Shown here in pieces: positions 9,336-20,107 of a stretch of DNA of 64,000 nt. The notes under the pieces are model-generated. The model worked only from the letters and a program-made list of their open reading frames with translations. It was not told the DNA's origin and searched no databases. Numbering within the stretch: the first letter of the stretch is position 1; the number at the start of each line of letters is the position of its first letter. A program made the translations under genes and the position numbers. The DNA comes from Symbiodinium natans (Eukaryota > Sar > Dinophyceae > Suessiales > Symbiodiniaceae). Location: the NCBI GenBank assembly GCA_905221605.1, contig CAJNDS010002534.1, positions 12,501 through 76,500 of the forward strand, written 5' to 3'.

Positions 9336-9414
9336 GTTTGGGGTTTGGGGTTTGGGGTTTGGGGTTTGGGGTTTGGGGTTTGGGGTTTGGGGTTTGGGGT
9401 TTGGGGTTTGGGGT
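9336..9414 (+). repeat. TTTGGGG heptamer array
   Basis: About eleven perfect TTTGGGG units within a TTTAGGG context, a homogenised A-to-G variant. Confidence 0.9.
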
Positions 9415-10355
9415 TTAGGGTTCGGGTTTGGGGTTTGGGGTTTGGGGCTTGGGGTTTAGGGTTTAGGGTTTAGGGCGTAGGGTTTAGGAAACACCCTAGC
9501 CGCCCTCCAATATTCCTTCAATCATATTTAGTCGGGAGCCCAGCATGAATTATAAGCAATATTCAATGAAGAGGTCTTGGATGTTTTGGGGTCAGTGCCA
9601 AGGCTGGCTCGTGGAACTTTTGGGTTAAGCAGTTTGCTTTGGCCGTAGGGGCTTTCGGACTTTATGTGGTTATGATGTTATGTGCTTTATGGGGTCATGG
9701 GGTCATGGGGTATGGGGTTTAGGGGGGTCTAGGGTTTGGGGTTGTGGAGTCTAGGCTTAACGGGTTGCGGGGTTAGGGTTTGGGGGCTTGTGGGTCTGGG
9801 GGCCTGTGGGTCTAGGGCAGACAGAAGTTGTGTCTAAGAAAAACACACGCCTGGCACAACACTACACCCTAAAGCTCAGAAAGCCTTAACCCTGCGTGCG
9901 CCCTTGACCCTAAGCCCTACACTCTAAGCCCTACACCCTAGACCCTAAACACTACACCCTAAACCCTAAACCCTAAACCCTAAACCCTAAACCCTACACC
10001 CTATAAATCCTAAAAACAACAAGTTCGCACATGCTGGGCATCCGACCCTCAGGCGTGCGGGGCGGCCATAGAGTGCCGTCCTGAACCGTGGGTCAGATCC
10101 CCAGAAGTGTTTAGGGTTTAGGGTTTAGGGTTTAGGGTTTAGGGTTGAGGGTTGAGGGTTGAGGGTGCTACACTGGGCGTCCCAGACACCCTCAACGCCA
10201 TTTAGGGTCTAGATAAGTGCCCGACTGCCTGCCTAGCACATACTGGGCCGGCGAAAAGTCGATATCGGAACTCCAACGCATCCCTGAACCCCTGAGGCCC
10301 CGAACCCTGAGCCCTAAGCCCTAAACCCTAAACTCTAAACCCTAAACCCTAAACA

Positions 10356-10636
10356 ACTCCCCCCGCCTTCACCCTGGCGTCCCAAAGTTTTCGAAGGCCC
10401 TTTAAAACGAATCTGCTGAGCTCCCGGGCAGGACGCTCACCCTAAACCCTAAACCCGAAACCCTCAACCCTAAACCCCTCCCCTCCCTTAACCCAAGGGT
10501 CCCAGGGTTCCCTTTAAAACAAATCTGCGAACTCCCGGGCAGGACGTTCACTAAACCCTAAACCCTAAACCCTAAACCCTAAACCCTAGTCCCTAAACAG
10601 TCCTTCAAACACTGAGCTCCCCGGCAGGACGCTCAG
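10356..10636. repeat. three copies of a unique spacer separated by CCCTAAA blocks
   Basis: The motif CTGAGCTCCCGGGCAGGACG with upstream CCTTTAAAACNAATCTG occurs at 10356-10440, 10476-10551 and, shortened, 10597-10636. CCCTAAA repeats follow the first two copies. The telomeric blocks probably mediated unequal exchange that multiplied the spacer. Confidence 0.8.
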
Positions 10637-10724
10637 GCTCAAGAAGAGGTTGGAGGTCTCCGTTGAGTCCAGCAGTGGGCGGTCCAGCGCCAGATCCTGC
10701 ACCTCTTGGGTTTGAGGTTTGAGG

Positions 10725-10945
10725 TTTAGGGTTTAGGGTTTAGGGTTTAGGGTTTAGGGTTTAGGGTGTAGGGTTTGGGTTTAGGGTTTAGGGATTTAGG
10801 GGTCTAGGGATTTAGGGGTTTAGGGGTTTAGGGGTTTAGGGGTTTAGGGGTTTAGGGGTTTAGGGGTTTAGGGGTTTAGGGGTTTAGGGGTTTAGGGGTT
10901 TAGGGGTTTAGGGGTTTAGGGGTCTAGGGGTCTAGGGTTCTAGGG
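10725..10945 (+). repeat. TTTAGGG to TTTAGGGG octamer array
   Basis: Starts as TTTAGGG, then becomes a clean octamer TTTAGGGG from about 10810 to 10925. The extra G is copied in every unit, showing array-wide homogenisation. Confidence 0.9.
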
Positions 10946-10972
10946 TTCTAGGGTTTGGGTGTAGAGTTTAAG

Positions 10973-11009
10973 TTGGGATGTTCCCCCTTTTTATACTAGC
11001 AGTCCTTAA
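10973..11009 (+). mobile_element. left half of a family II element
   Basis: TTGGGATGTTCCCCCTT followed by ATACTAGCAGTCCTTAAT matches the left half of the family II copies at 15769, 27291 and 43955. No right end is found; unique DNA follows to about 11140. Confidence 0.6.
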
Positions 11010-11278
11010 TCGGGATATCGGGATTAGTATAGCAGGGGGTACTAGGATCCCTTTCCTAATGCGAACAAGGCAGGCCCAGACCCTAACGACTTCCAAAGAC
11101 CACTCCCCAAAAAGACCAGGAGGTCTTTCACCAAACCCAAAACCCAAAACCCAAAACCCTAAACCCTAAACCCTAAACCCTAAGGCCCCAAACTGATCCA
11201 CAGTCAACTCTCAAGCGCAATAACCCTCAAAACCAACGGATCTAAACGGCTACACGGTACTTGGAAGCTGGCAGCTCT

Positions 11279-11390
11279 ACCCTAAACCCTAAACCCTAAA
11301 CCCTAAACCCTAAACCCTAAACCCTAAACCCTAAACCCTAAACCCTAAACCCTAAACCCTAAACCCTAAACCCTAAACCCTAAACCCTTC
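11279..11390 (-). repeat. pure CCCTAAA array
   Basis: Sixteen uninterrupted CCCTAAA heptamers, one of the cleanest blocks in the window. Confidence 0.95.
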
Positions 11391-12669
11391 TTAGGGTGCT
11401 TATGACGCTTAGAGTTGCCCATGGACCTCCTAGTCCCCAAAGGCACAGATTCCTGAACCCCTCCCAAAAGCCTAACCCACAAACCCGAAACCCTACAGCT
11501 TTGAACCATAAACCCCACTAAGCCCCCTAAACCCCCTAAACCAATCCCCTAACTTTAAACCATGAACCCTAAACCCTAAACCCTCAACCCTAAACCCTAA
11601 ACCCTAAACCCTAAACCCTAACCCTAAACCCTAAACCCTAAACCCTCAACCATAAACCCTAAACCCTGAATGCGTCAACACACCCAAGGCCCGGTCACGC
11701 AACTCTGGAGCCAGTCGCCAGCCGGGCGCCTGGAGCAGAAGTGTGGCTTGCTTTGATTTTTTAAGGGTTCTGTTTTTTTTTTTAATGGTTTAGGGGTTAG
11801 GGTTTAGGGTTTAGGGTTAGGGTTTAGGGCTCAGGGTGCTGCATTTTGGGCTTAGGGCGCTTCGTGTTTGTTAGGGTTTGGGTTTTTGTGGGCTTGGGGT
11901 AAGGCCGCTAGGATGTTCACGGGTCGGGTTCAGAGTATTGGGGTCAAGCACGGGAGAAGGCCTAAATACAAACCCGAAACCCGCAACCCTAAGCCCCAAG
12001 CCCGTCTCCAACGTCAGTTCATGAAACCGGAACCCTGAACCCAAACCCAAAATCCCAACCCCGCAAAAAAAAACGCACGAGAGCGCCAAACTTCCCTAAA
12101 CACCCTCAACTCCCTAAACCCTAAACCCTAAACCCTAAACCCTAAACCCTAAACCCTAAACCCTAATCCCCAAACCCGCTCCCCGGCGCCTCCCCCATGG
12201 CCAGGACTCGGGAGCTCTGGGTTCCCAGCGCCGTGGCCACCGGCCGAGCAGCCTCGCAGCCGGAGCGTGCATGAGAATGATGGGTTCTGGGGGTTGAGGG
12301 CTGAGGGTTTGGGGTTTAGGGTGGAGGGTTTAGGGTTTGGGGCTGAGGGTTTGGGGAGTTTAGGGTTTGGGAAGCTTAGGGTTTGGGGAGTGTGCAGGGA
12401 GTGTATTGTTTACGGAGTTTAGGGCTTGGGGAGTTTAGAGTTTGGGTTTGGGGTTTGGGGTTTTGGGCTTAAAGTAGGGTTTGGGGTTCAAGGTTTAGGA
12501 GGACTAGGGTTTAGTGAGCTTAAGGTTTAGGCCGTTTGGCACGCGCACTTATACGGGCTCCGAAATGGTCTAGGGTTTTGGATACGAGCGGGCTTACGCC
12601 GGCACTGGTCGTGGAGCAGTCAAGGCCCCCAAACAACCCCAAGTTCCCGCTAAGGAGGGATAGGACAGA
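11391..12669. other. telomeric mosaic with GC-rich islands
   Basis: C-strand units (11570-11670), a GC-rich island at 11690-11745 (plus frame LWSQSPAGRLEQKCG), G-strand units, mixed C-strand units, an island at 12180-12275 (plus frame MARTRELWVPSAVATGRA), then degenerate TTTGGGG-type sequence. No complete gene is visible. Confidence 0.55.
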
Positions 12670-12786
12670 AAACCCTAAACCCTAAACCCTCAACCCTAAA
12701 CCCTAAACCCTAAACCCTAAACCCTAAACCCTAAACCCTAAACCCTAAACCCTAAACCCTAAACCCTAAACCCTAAACCCTAAACC
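12670..12786 (-). repeat. CCCTAAA array
   Basis: Sixteen or so CCCTAAA units with one CCCTCAA variant. Confidence 0.95.
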
Positions 12787-12860
12787 TGCATGCTTCCTTG
12801 TTCTGTCTCTGTGCTCTAACTACACCAGTTCCCACAGGTGCCTCCTCACTACATTTCCTC

Positions 12861-12973
12861 CTAGACCCGGGAGTAACCTAGGATTAAACAGGGTACCCTT
12901 TTTTTGTGTTGAGGGGATTATAAGGGAACCCCAACCCTAAAAAAAGGAAATAAGGGCCTACGCCGGGTCCTAG
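12861..12973 (+). mobile_element. family I (introner-like) element, copy A
   Basis: 113 bp with ends CTAGACCCGGGAGTAACC and GGCCTACGCCGGGTCCTAG in inverted orientation. Interior order: GGATTAAA, a GTACCCTTTTTTT tract, GGGGATTATAAGGGAACC, AACCCTAAAA, AAGGGCCTA. The RCC1 intron at 30208-30322 shares this internal order. It contains a natural AACCCTAAA heptamer. Confidence 0.75.
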
Positions 12974-12977
12974 TATC

Positions 12978-13330
12978 CCTAAACCCTAAACCCTGAACCC
13001 TAAACCCTAAACCCTAAACCCTAAACCCTAAACCCTAAACCCTAAACCCTAAACCCTAAACCTTAAGGATGCCCCACACGCCCCAGTACCATCACAATGT
13101 CTTCTGGTTGCAGACCTCATTGTGAGCCCTTCAGTCTCTCAGAGACGCGATTCCAGGGGCGGCATCGGGGCGACAGAGTATTGTAGGCTAAGAATTGGGT
13201 TTAGGGTGTGGGGTTTAGGGTTTAGGGTTTAGGGTTTAGGGTTTAGGGTTTAGGGTTTAGGGTTTAGGGTTTAAGGCTGAGGGTTTAGGGTTTAGGGTTT
13301 AGGGCTGAGGGTTGAGGGGTTTAGGGTTTA
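12978..13330. repeat. CCCTAAA array, island, TTTAGGG array
   Basis: C-strand units to 13064, a unique island 13066-13195 (no recognisable gene), then G-strand units 13198-13330. Confidence 0.85.
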
Positions 13331-13331
13331 G

Positions 13332-13448
13332 GGTTCTTAAAGGAGGGAGGTTCAAGGGGGTATGTTCCCCAAGGTGCCCTAATACTCCCCACTACCCCCT
13401 AAGGATCCCTAAGGTTCCCCTGAGTGAACACCCCCTCCCTTAAGAACC
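13332..13448. mobile_element. family V inverted-repeat element
   Basis: GGTTCTTAAAGGAGGGAGGT at the left and its complement (CCCCTCCCTTAAGAACC) at the right. Both ends merge into telomeric units: TTTAGGGTTCTT on the left and AAGAACCCTAAA on the right. Confidence 0.75.
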
Positions 13449-13656
13449 CTAAACCCTAAACCCTAAACCCCAAACCCTAAACCCTAAACCCTCTAAGACG
13501 CGTGTTTCTACCCGTTGCCGCAAGCGGGCATAGCAGGTATGCAGTTCGTAGCCTCCTCCTGGCTTCTACTGCTACCCTACCTAAACCCTAAACCCTAAAC
13601 CCGAAACCCTAGACCCTAATATCCTAGATTTCAACCCCTAAACCCTAAACCCACAG

Positions 13657-13744
13657 TTTCCGCCATCGACCGGAACTGAGCCGTCCGGCCATTGCCAGCA
13701 GCGTGAAGGCAGGCATTTGCGAGTCCTGGCCCCACGACGAATCG
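13657..13744 (+). other. candidate exon island
   Basis: CCCACAG| precedes a plus-strand frame (FRHRPELSRPAIASSVKAGI) ending at AATCG|GTTTAGGG. CCCTAAA left, TTTAGGG right. Minus strand also open. Not recognised. Confidence 0.35.
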
Positions 13745-15190
13745 GTTTAGGGCTTGCGGTTAGAGACTTAGGGTTTAGGGCTTAGGGTCTAGGGTTTAGG
13801 GTTAGGGTTTAGGGTTTAGGGTTTAGGGTTTAGGGTTTAGGGTTTAGGGTTTAGGGTTTAGGGTTTAGGGTTAAGGGTTAAGGGGTTAGGGTTTAGGGTT
13901 TAGGGTTTAGGGCTTATGGCACCAAGGACTGTTGGGGTTTTAGGGTACACCTGCGCCCACTGTAGGAACCAGGTTCCCCCTACAACACCTGTAAGCTCTC
14001 AGTATGGTAGCGTATGATGCACAAAGTTTAGGGTTTAGGGTTTAGGGTTTAGGGTTTAGGGTTTAGGGTTTAGGGTTTAGGGTTTAGTGTTTAGGGTTTA
14101 GGTCGAGGGCCATTGGTGTAGTTCATGGCTTCTGTGCTTTCAGGGCGTGTCAGTTTGGGGGGGTGCAGGGTTTACCCTAAACCCTGCTAAACCGCAAACC
14201 CTGAGCCCTAAGCCTTAAACCCCAAACCCTGAACCCTAAACCCTAAAACCCAAACCCTGAACCCTAAACCCCAAACCCTAAACCCTGAACCCTAAGCCGT
14301 AAACCCAAAACCCTAAACCCAAAACCCTAAACCCGAGTATGGCCTTGATATTCCCTTGGAAGATGTTTAGGACGTGTCCCCCAACGCAAGGGTGCAACCT
14401 CCGGGGTCCAGGGCAGAGTCGCATGATCATCGACACGAAGGCCAAGTGCAACCCTAAAGCCATAAACCCCACGTCAGGGTTTAGGGTTTAGGGTTTAGGG
14501 TTTAGGGTTTAGGGTTTAGGGTTTAGGGTTTAGGGTTTAGGGCTTAGGGCTTAGGGATTCCGAAGTGGAAGCTCGAAAGCCCTTAGGGCCCAGGGCTAGG
14601 CGCACCCGCAGGCCACCGTGAACCCCTCCAATGAATCATAGGGTCCTCAGAAAAAGGGGGTTTATGGTGGGAACCCCCCTCCCTTAAGAACCCTAGAACC
14701 TAAACCCCTAAACCCTAAACTGCCCTCTCTTACCTAGTAATATTTACATAGTCGACCTTCAGTTGTTTTTCAGCTGTTGAACAATGGCACCGGCGTTCTT
14801 TCAGATGTTGAACAATCGCACCCTAAACCTTAAACCCTAAACCCTAAACCCTAAACCCTAAACCCTAAACCCTAAAACCCTAAAACCCTAAACCCTAAAC
14901 CCTAAACCCTAAACCCTTTTGAGTCATCTCGGTACCGGGCCTAGGGTTTAGGGTTCAAGCCCCAGGTGTTCAGGTTCAAGGCCTAGGGCTCAGTGTTCAG
15001 GGTTCAGGGGTATAAAGTTTAGGGTACAGGGCGTAGGGTTAAGGGTGCAGGAGAAAACATGAAAGCTGCACATGTGCTTAATGTTGTGGGATTCTCTGGG
15101 TGGGGTACTTCCCCGTCACATGATAAAAAAAATAGCTCGACTAGTGACAGCTAGTACAGGAGCTGCTGCACCCTAAAACCTAAACCCTAA
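13745..15190. other. telomeric mosaic
   Basis: Pure TTTAGGG runs at 13795-13875, 14027-14085 and 14477-14540, CCCTAAA runs at 14821-14916, and small unique islands (13920-14020, 14335-14470, 14555-14640, 15050-15170). The 14350-14460 island has a plus frame NLRGPGQSRMIIDTKAKCN. No complete gene. Confidence 0.6.
14641..14694. mobile_element. family V remnant
   Basis: Only the right end (CCCCTCCCTTAAGAACCCTAG) and a short diverged left part remain. Confidence 0.5.
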
Positions 15191-15195
15191 ACCCG

Positions 15196-15366
15196 ACAAC
15201 CCGACAACCCTACAACCCTACAACCCTACAACCCTACAACCCTACAACCCTACAACCCTACAACGCTACAACCCTACAACCCTACAACCCTACAACCCTA
15301 CAACCCTACAACCCTACAACCTACAACCCTACAACCCTACAACCCTACAACCCTACAACCCTACAA
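15196..15366 (-). repeat. CTACAAC heptamer array
   Basis: Over twenty CCCTACAA-type heptamers with one CGCTACAA variant and one single-base-shortened unit. A two-base variant of CCCTAAA amplified locally. Confidence 0.9.
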
Positions 15367-15403
15367 CCCCAGGCCCCAAACCCTTCTCGACCCAAAGACC
15401 TTC

Positions 15404-15494
15404 GAGACCCAAGAGTAACGTAGGAGTAGAAAGGGTGCCCTTTTTGGCTTAAAGGGGCATATAAGGGAACCTATAAGGGCCTAGTCTGCATCCT
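15404..15494 (+). mobile_element. family I element, copy B (degenerate)
   Basis: AGACCCAAGAGTAACGTAGG, GGGTGCCCTTTTTGGCTTAA, ATAAGGGAACC and AAGGGCCTAGTCTGCATCC follow the family I order, but the ends are diverged. Confidence 0.6.
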
Positions 15495-15768
15495 GGCCTT
15501 ACATAGCGCAAACACTGCAACATTACTTCTTGAATTTCGTTGGGAATTACTAAGGGTTTGCGTAGAACAAATCCCCTAAATACTATGTGTCTCCCTAAAC
15601 CCTTGAACCCCTTAATAACCATAAACCCCAAACACCCCCAATGACTGCCTAAAGCCCTAAACCCTTAAACGCCTAAGCCTCGAAACTCTGAACCCCTAAG
15701 CCCCCCAACCCTTACGTCCCAAAGAACCCTGAAGCCCCTAAAACCCCCAAACCCTCAAACCCCTCAAC

Positions 15769-15837
15769 TTGGGATGTTCCCCCTTCTTGGAAACAGTATG
15801 AAGGACTGTTACTATAAGGGGGAGGGGAACATCCCAA
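15769..15837. mobile_element. family II inverted-repeat element
   Basis: 69 bp with ends TTGGGATGTTCCCCCTT and AAGGGGGAGGGGAACATCCC then AA. The interior AAGGACTGTTACTATAAGG is common to copies at 19664, 27291 and 43955. Confidence 0.75.
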
Positions 15838-15926
15838 CCCTTGACCCTCAAGCCCTTAACCCTGAAGCCCCTCGGCATGAAATAGGGCTATAAGGTTCTA
15901 GGGTTTAGGGTTTAGGGTCACGGGGC

Positions 15927-16039
15927 TCTAGGCCCGGGAGTAATCCAGGAATAAAAAGGGTGCCTTTTTTTGTTTCAAGGGGATCATAAGGGAACCCCAA
16001 CCCTAAAACAAGGCAAAAAGGGCCTACTCCCGGTCATAG
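15927..16039 (+). mobile_element. family I element, copy C
   Basis: 113 bp, the same length as copy A. Ends CTAGGCCCGGGAGTAATCC and GGCCTACTCCCGGTCATAG; interior GGGTGCCTTTTTTTGTTTCA, ATAAGGGAACCCCAACCCTA. It lies between telomeric G-strand blocks. Confidence 0.75.
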
Positions 16040-16218
16040 GGTTCTAAGGTTTAGGGTTTAGGGGTGTAGGGAGGATTTCCTATCTACAGCCCCGCCGGAG
16101 CCCCCGCCTGAGCATTCAGGGCGCTGGCCGCGGAGGTGGGCACCTGGAGCATGGCGCTGCGTGCCCTAGACCCTAAACCCTAAACCCTAAACCCTATGCG
16201 CAATGAGCAGCTTCAGCC

Positions 16219-16338
16219 CTGAAAATCTTGAAGAGCCACATATTGACCCAGAAAGCGGATTCCACGAAGTTCCGCAAGGTCCTCCCCGCGCTCAGGAATG
16301 CCAAGGCTGTCCTCTCCGACTCGGTCAGCCAGCATATA
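16219..16338 (+). other. coding-like island
   Basis: Forty open plus-strand codons rich in G/C third positions (LKSHILTQKADSTKFRKVLP), flanked by CCCTAAA blocks on both sides. A second plus frame is also open. Possibly an exon or exon fragment; no family recognised. Confidence 0.35.
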
Positions 16339-16434
16339 CCCCAAACCCTAAACCCCAAACCCTAAACCCTAAACCCTGAACCCTAAACCCTGAACCCCTA
16401 AACCCTAAACCCCTGAACCCCTAAACCCTAAACC

Positions 16435-16770
16435 AACTTGCTGCTCCGAGGTGTTGCCGCGAGGTGCTCAGCCGCCCTTTGCTTCGACAGCGCGTTGGCC
16501 CCTGAATTCTACGGACCGTGGGGCACGTTTGCCATAAGCGTGCCCAGCAAAAGCGCCCCTTGTAGCCCCGCTCGCTTTGCGGCGTTTTTGACACGGTTCC
16601 AAAGGCAATGTAGTGCCTCTGGCTCCACATGGAGCCGGATGCCGGCTTGAAAGATTCAAGCCCACAAGGCCTTGAGAGGAAGAATCTCTTCGTCCGCTGC
16701 CTCTGCGCAACAATCTTGGCATGGCATTGGGTAGCACGTTCCTCCTAGCGATCGCACAAGCCCAAGCATG
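16435..16770. other. unique GC-rich stretch, possible coding debris
   Basis: About 335 bp without telomeric motifs, open for 60-90 codons on both strands (plus LAPEFYGPWGTFAISVPSKS; minus LLRRGSGRRDSSSQGL). Codon choice does not decide between them and I recognise no domain. Confidence 0.35.
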
Positions 16771-16994
16771 GGGTTTAGGCTTTAGGCCTTAGGCCTTAGG
16801 CTTTAGGCTTTAGGCTTTAGGCTTTAGGCTTTAGGCTTTAGGCTTTAGGCTTTAGGCTTTAGGCTTTAGGCTTTAGGCTTTAGGCTTTAGGCTTTAGGCT
16901 TTAGGCTTTAGGCTTTAGGCTTTAGGCTTTAGGCTTTAGGCTTTAGGCTTTAGGCTTTAGGCTTTAGGCTTTAGGCTTTAGGCTTTAGGCTTTA
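16771..16994 (+). repeat. GGCTTTA heptamer array
   Basis: About 32 tandem heptamers, TTTAGGC instead of TTTAGGG, nearly perfect after the first few units. Confidence 0.95.
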
Positions 16995-17005
16995 AAGAAT
17001 TACAG

Positions 17006-17106
17006 GGTTCTTAAGGGAGGGGGGTTTCAAGGAATTATGTAACCCAAGGCTCTTTAGGTTCCCTAAGGTTCCCCAAGGTTCCCTAAAGTTACCCGAAGGA
17101 AGAACC
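17006..17106. mobile_element. family V element
   Basis: GGTTCTTAAGGGAGGGGGGT at the left, AAGGAAGAACC at the right, with repeated GGTTCCCTAA motifs. The right arm is diverged. A unique 17107-17240 segment follows. Confidence 0.65.
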
Positions 17107-18899
17107 CAAAACAAAACCTAAAACAAACACTGAACTCGGGCTAAAGGCTTGGAAACCCCAAGAATACCGTGCTCAAAGACCTAAAGTCTGGAACCGAAGG
17201 CAAGGCTTCAACCAATGAAAAGCGCCAAACCTTCTATATTGCAAAATGAAGGTTTAAGGTCTAGGGTTTAGGATTTAGGGTTTAGGGTTTAGGATTTAGA
17301 GCTTAGGGTTTAGGCATTTCTGCTGGTCACCGCTATCAAGGAACCGAGAACCCAAGAAGAGAACATACTGGGATTCCTAGCTACTGGTAGCTTTGACCCT
17401 TGCCGACCTTCCAAAAAGATCCCCCTGAAAAAGATGATCTTCAAGGGTTTAGGGTTTAGGGCTTAGGGTTCAGGGTTCAGGGTTTAGGGTTTAGGGCTTG
17501 GCTAGGGGCAGGGAGCAGGTCCCAACCTCCTCCAGAGTAAAGCTGTATCCTGGCAGGCGCTGAAGGTTCATGGAGGCACCCACGAAAGGGTTTATATAGG
17601 TTTTATGTTTTAAGGTTTAGGGTTTGGGGTTTGGGGTTTAGGGTTTAGGGTTGAAGGTTTAGGGTTTAGGGTTTAGGGTTTCGGGTTTAGGGTTTAGGGT
17701 TTGGGGTTTAGGGTATAGGGTTGAGGGTTCAGGGTTTAGGTTGTAGGGTTTAGGGTTTAAGGTTTGGGGTTTTGGGTTTAGGATTTAGGGTTTAGGGTTA
17801 AAGGTTTAGGGTTTAGGGTTTAGGGTCTGGGGTCTAGGGACTTCTTTGACTTCAGGGGTTTGTAGTTCAAAGGCTTGGGTGGGCGCTGATGACAAAATCC
17901 AGAACAGAACTTCGTTCGCCCTAGGGGCCCGAAACCCTAAACCCTAAACCCTAAACCCCAAACCCTAAACCCTAAACCCCAAACCCTAAACCCTAAACAT
18001 GAGCCCCTCTTAGGGGCTTATAAGGGTCGCGGGTTTAGCTCTTCTAGGGTCTAAACCCAACAAGCCATAAGAAAGGCCCTGAACCCTAGAGGCCCCAGAC
18101 CCTAAGCCCTAAGCCCTTAACCCTGAACCCCAAACCCTAAACCCTAATTCCTAGCCCTAAACCCTAAGCCCTAAGCCCTAAGCCCTAAACCCTAAACCCT
18201 AAACCCTAGACCCCGCCCTGCGCAGCACGAGAGACCGGCTTCCCCCAAAAACGTGTTGGGCTCAAGATATGCCGGGGGCGCGCACGAAGGCTTGCCACCC
18301 TGGGTGCAAGGGAAGGTGCTTTCTCAGGATTTACAGCTTAGGGGTAGGGTTTAGGGTTTAGGGTGTAGGGTTTAGGGCTTAGGGTTTGTATGGAGTTTAG
18401 GGTTCAGGGTTACCGGTTCTCTGTTCTGCTTCTCCTTCCCACTAAGAACTCCCCGGGCTGTCGTGGCCTAAGCCCCAGCCTCCCTCCCTCCGAAACCCTA
18501 AACCCTAATCCCTAAACCCTAAACTCATTGAGAGCCGATGGCTTCGGGCCTTCTAGTGTTGGCAGGGCTTATGGGGGTTGTACCCGAGACCCTAAACCCT
18601 AAACCTTCAACCCTAACCCTTAAACCCTAAGCCCGAAACCCTAAACCTTAAACCTGAAACCCTCAACCTTAAGCCCTAAACCTGAAGCCTTAGACTCAAA
18701 CCCTAAACCCGCTGTCATGGGCTCTCACAGTATGGAGCTTGGCATGTAGGTACTTTCAGCTTGGGGCGGCATTTGGGGTTTATCGGCCTTATAAGCAGGG
18801 TTTAGGGTTTGGGGTTTGGGCTTTAAGGCTTAGGGTTTAGGCCTTTAGGGCTTGAAGGGGCTCAAAAGGGCTTAGAGCTTTGAGTTTCGGGCTGAAGTC
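17107..18899. other. degenerate telomeric mosaic
   Basis: TTTAGGG variants dominate 17240-17310, 17450-17860 and 18330-18400; CCCTAAA variants 17930-18000, 18080-18200 and 18590-18710. Islands at 17314-17446, 17510-17590 (open both ways; minus MNLQRLPGYSFTLEEVG), 18210-18330 and 18410-18490. Confidence 0.6.
17314..17446 (+). other. candidate exon island with telomeric splice-like edges
   Basis: TTAGGGTTTAG| precedes a plus frame (LLVTAIKEPRTQEENILGFL, then DPCRPSKKIPLKKMIFKG) that ends AAGG|GTTTAGGG. Both candidate splice sites are made by TTTAGGG units. Unknown family. Confidence 0.4.
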
Positions 18900-19162
18900 C
18901 CTAAAACCATGCCCAAGACTACTACACCCCGCCCCTAACACCTAGCCCCAAACTAAGCTTATGTTAGGGGGGCAGAAGGGTTTTAAAAGTAGGCAGAGGG
19001 GATTGACACACCCCCAAAGCCGTACCCCGCACAACTTCGAATGATTCAAATCCCTGGACGCGTATTTACCCCAAAGTTTTGAAAGCTCTGAACAATGTAG
19101 ACCCCAATTAGCACCCTTGGAAACAAATTAGAAAGCCTCTTCGAAACCTGTAAGCAAGAGCG
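18900..19162. other. unique stretch, no gene seen
   Basis: About 260 bp of ordinary-composition sequence without repeats, long frames or RNA-like structure. Confidence 0.5.
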
Positions 19163-19288
19163 GTTTAGGGTTTAGGGTTTAGGGTTTAGGGTTTAGGGTT
19201 TAGGGTTTAGGGTTTAGGGTTTAGGGTTTAGGGTTTAGGGTTTAGGGTTTAAGGTTTAGGGTTTAGGGTTTAGGGTTTAGGGTTTAGG
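19163..19288 (+). repeat. TTTAGGG array
   Basis: About eighteen TTTAGGG heptamers, one with TTTAAGG. Confidence 0.95.
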
Positions 19289-19663
19289 CAAAAGAACACC
19301 AGAGCATTTAGAACCGTGAACATGAACATGAACATACGCTGAAAGCTGTCTTGCAGATGTTCATGCCCTTAACTCCCTAAAACCCCTACAGCCTCGAAAC
19401 CTCCGAACCTCTAAACCCTAAGCCCCTAAACCCACTAAACCTCCAAACCCCGAAACCCTAAACCCCTGAATCCTAAAACTTTCAACACGAAGCACCTACC
19501 CTATACCCTAGACCCTCAACCCCTCAGCCCTCAGCCTCTCAACCCCTTCAACCCTCTACACCCTGAATCCCTAAACCCCTCAAAACACCCAACCCCCTCA
19601 ACCCTCAACCTTTTAAACCCTAAATCCCAAACCCTAAACCCCACAACCCTCCAACCCCAAAAC

Positions 19664-19762
19664 TTGGAATGCTCCCCCTTACACTAACATGTCCGCAAGA
19701 GGGATTAAGTGCCCCCATATTCTAATCCCCATTGAGGACTGTTAGTGTAAGGCACATCCCAA
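19664..19762. mobile_element. family II element
   Basis: TTGGAATGCTCCCCCTTACA left, GTTAGTGTAAGGCACATCCC then AA right; interior GAGGGATTAAGTGCCCCC and ATTGAGGACTGTTAG. Confidence 0.7.
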
Positions 19763-19782
19763 CTCAAAGTCCCTCAGAGATG

Positions 19783-19893
19783 AGTTGCATGGTCCCTTAG
19801 TATGGGCCCCCAAAGGGGCCCCTTCTATGCCCCTCATATACTCTGCACAAACTAAGGGCCGCTACATAAGAGCCCTTAGGGGCCATGTGCAAC
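19783..19893. mobile_element. inverted-repeat element, unassigned
   Basis: GTTGCATGGTCCCTTAG at the left is nearly complementary to CTTAGGGGCCATGTGCAAC at the right, with a GGGCCCCCAAAGGGGCCCC palindrome inside. The TGGTCCCTTA ends resemble the outer part of family IV. Confidence 0.55.
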
Positions 19894-20020
19894 TACCCCC
19901 TAAAGCCCTAAACCCTAAACCCTAAATCCTAAACCCTAAACCCTAAACCCTAAACCCTAAACCCTAAACCCTAACCCTAAACCCTAAACCCGAAACCCTA
20001 CACCCCCCCAAACCCCCAAG

Positions 20021-20107
20021 CTCCCGGCCCTGGCCGGTAAGCGCGAGGGCGCGCAAGGTGCTCGAGCAAAGCCAGGGCTCCGGGGTCGCCGATTCTTCTG
20101 GCGCATG
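20021..20107 (+). other. candidate exon island
   Basis: CCCCCAAG| then 29 plus codons (GAQGARAKPGLRGRRFFWRM) to |GTGGGGGTTTGG. CCCTAAA left, TTTGGGG/TTTAGGG right. The minus strand is also open, so strand is uncertain. Confidence 0.35.

Larger units (their letters stand above)
8008..10355. other. telomeric mosaic with unique islands
   Basis: Heptamer blocks (including GTTTTAGGG octamers at 9020-9200) separate unique patches at about 8165-8240, 8320-8420, 8650-8790, 8877-8999, 9205-9315, 9490-9700 and 10020-10110. Several patches are open in one frame; none matches a family I know. Confidence 0.6.
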
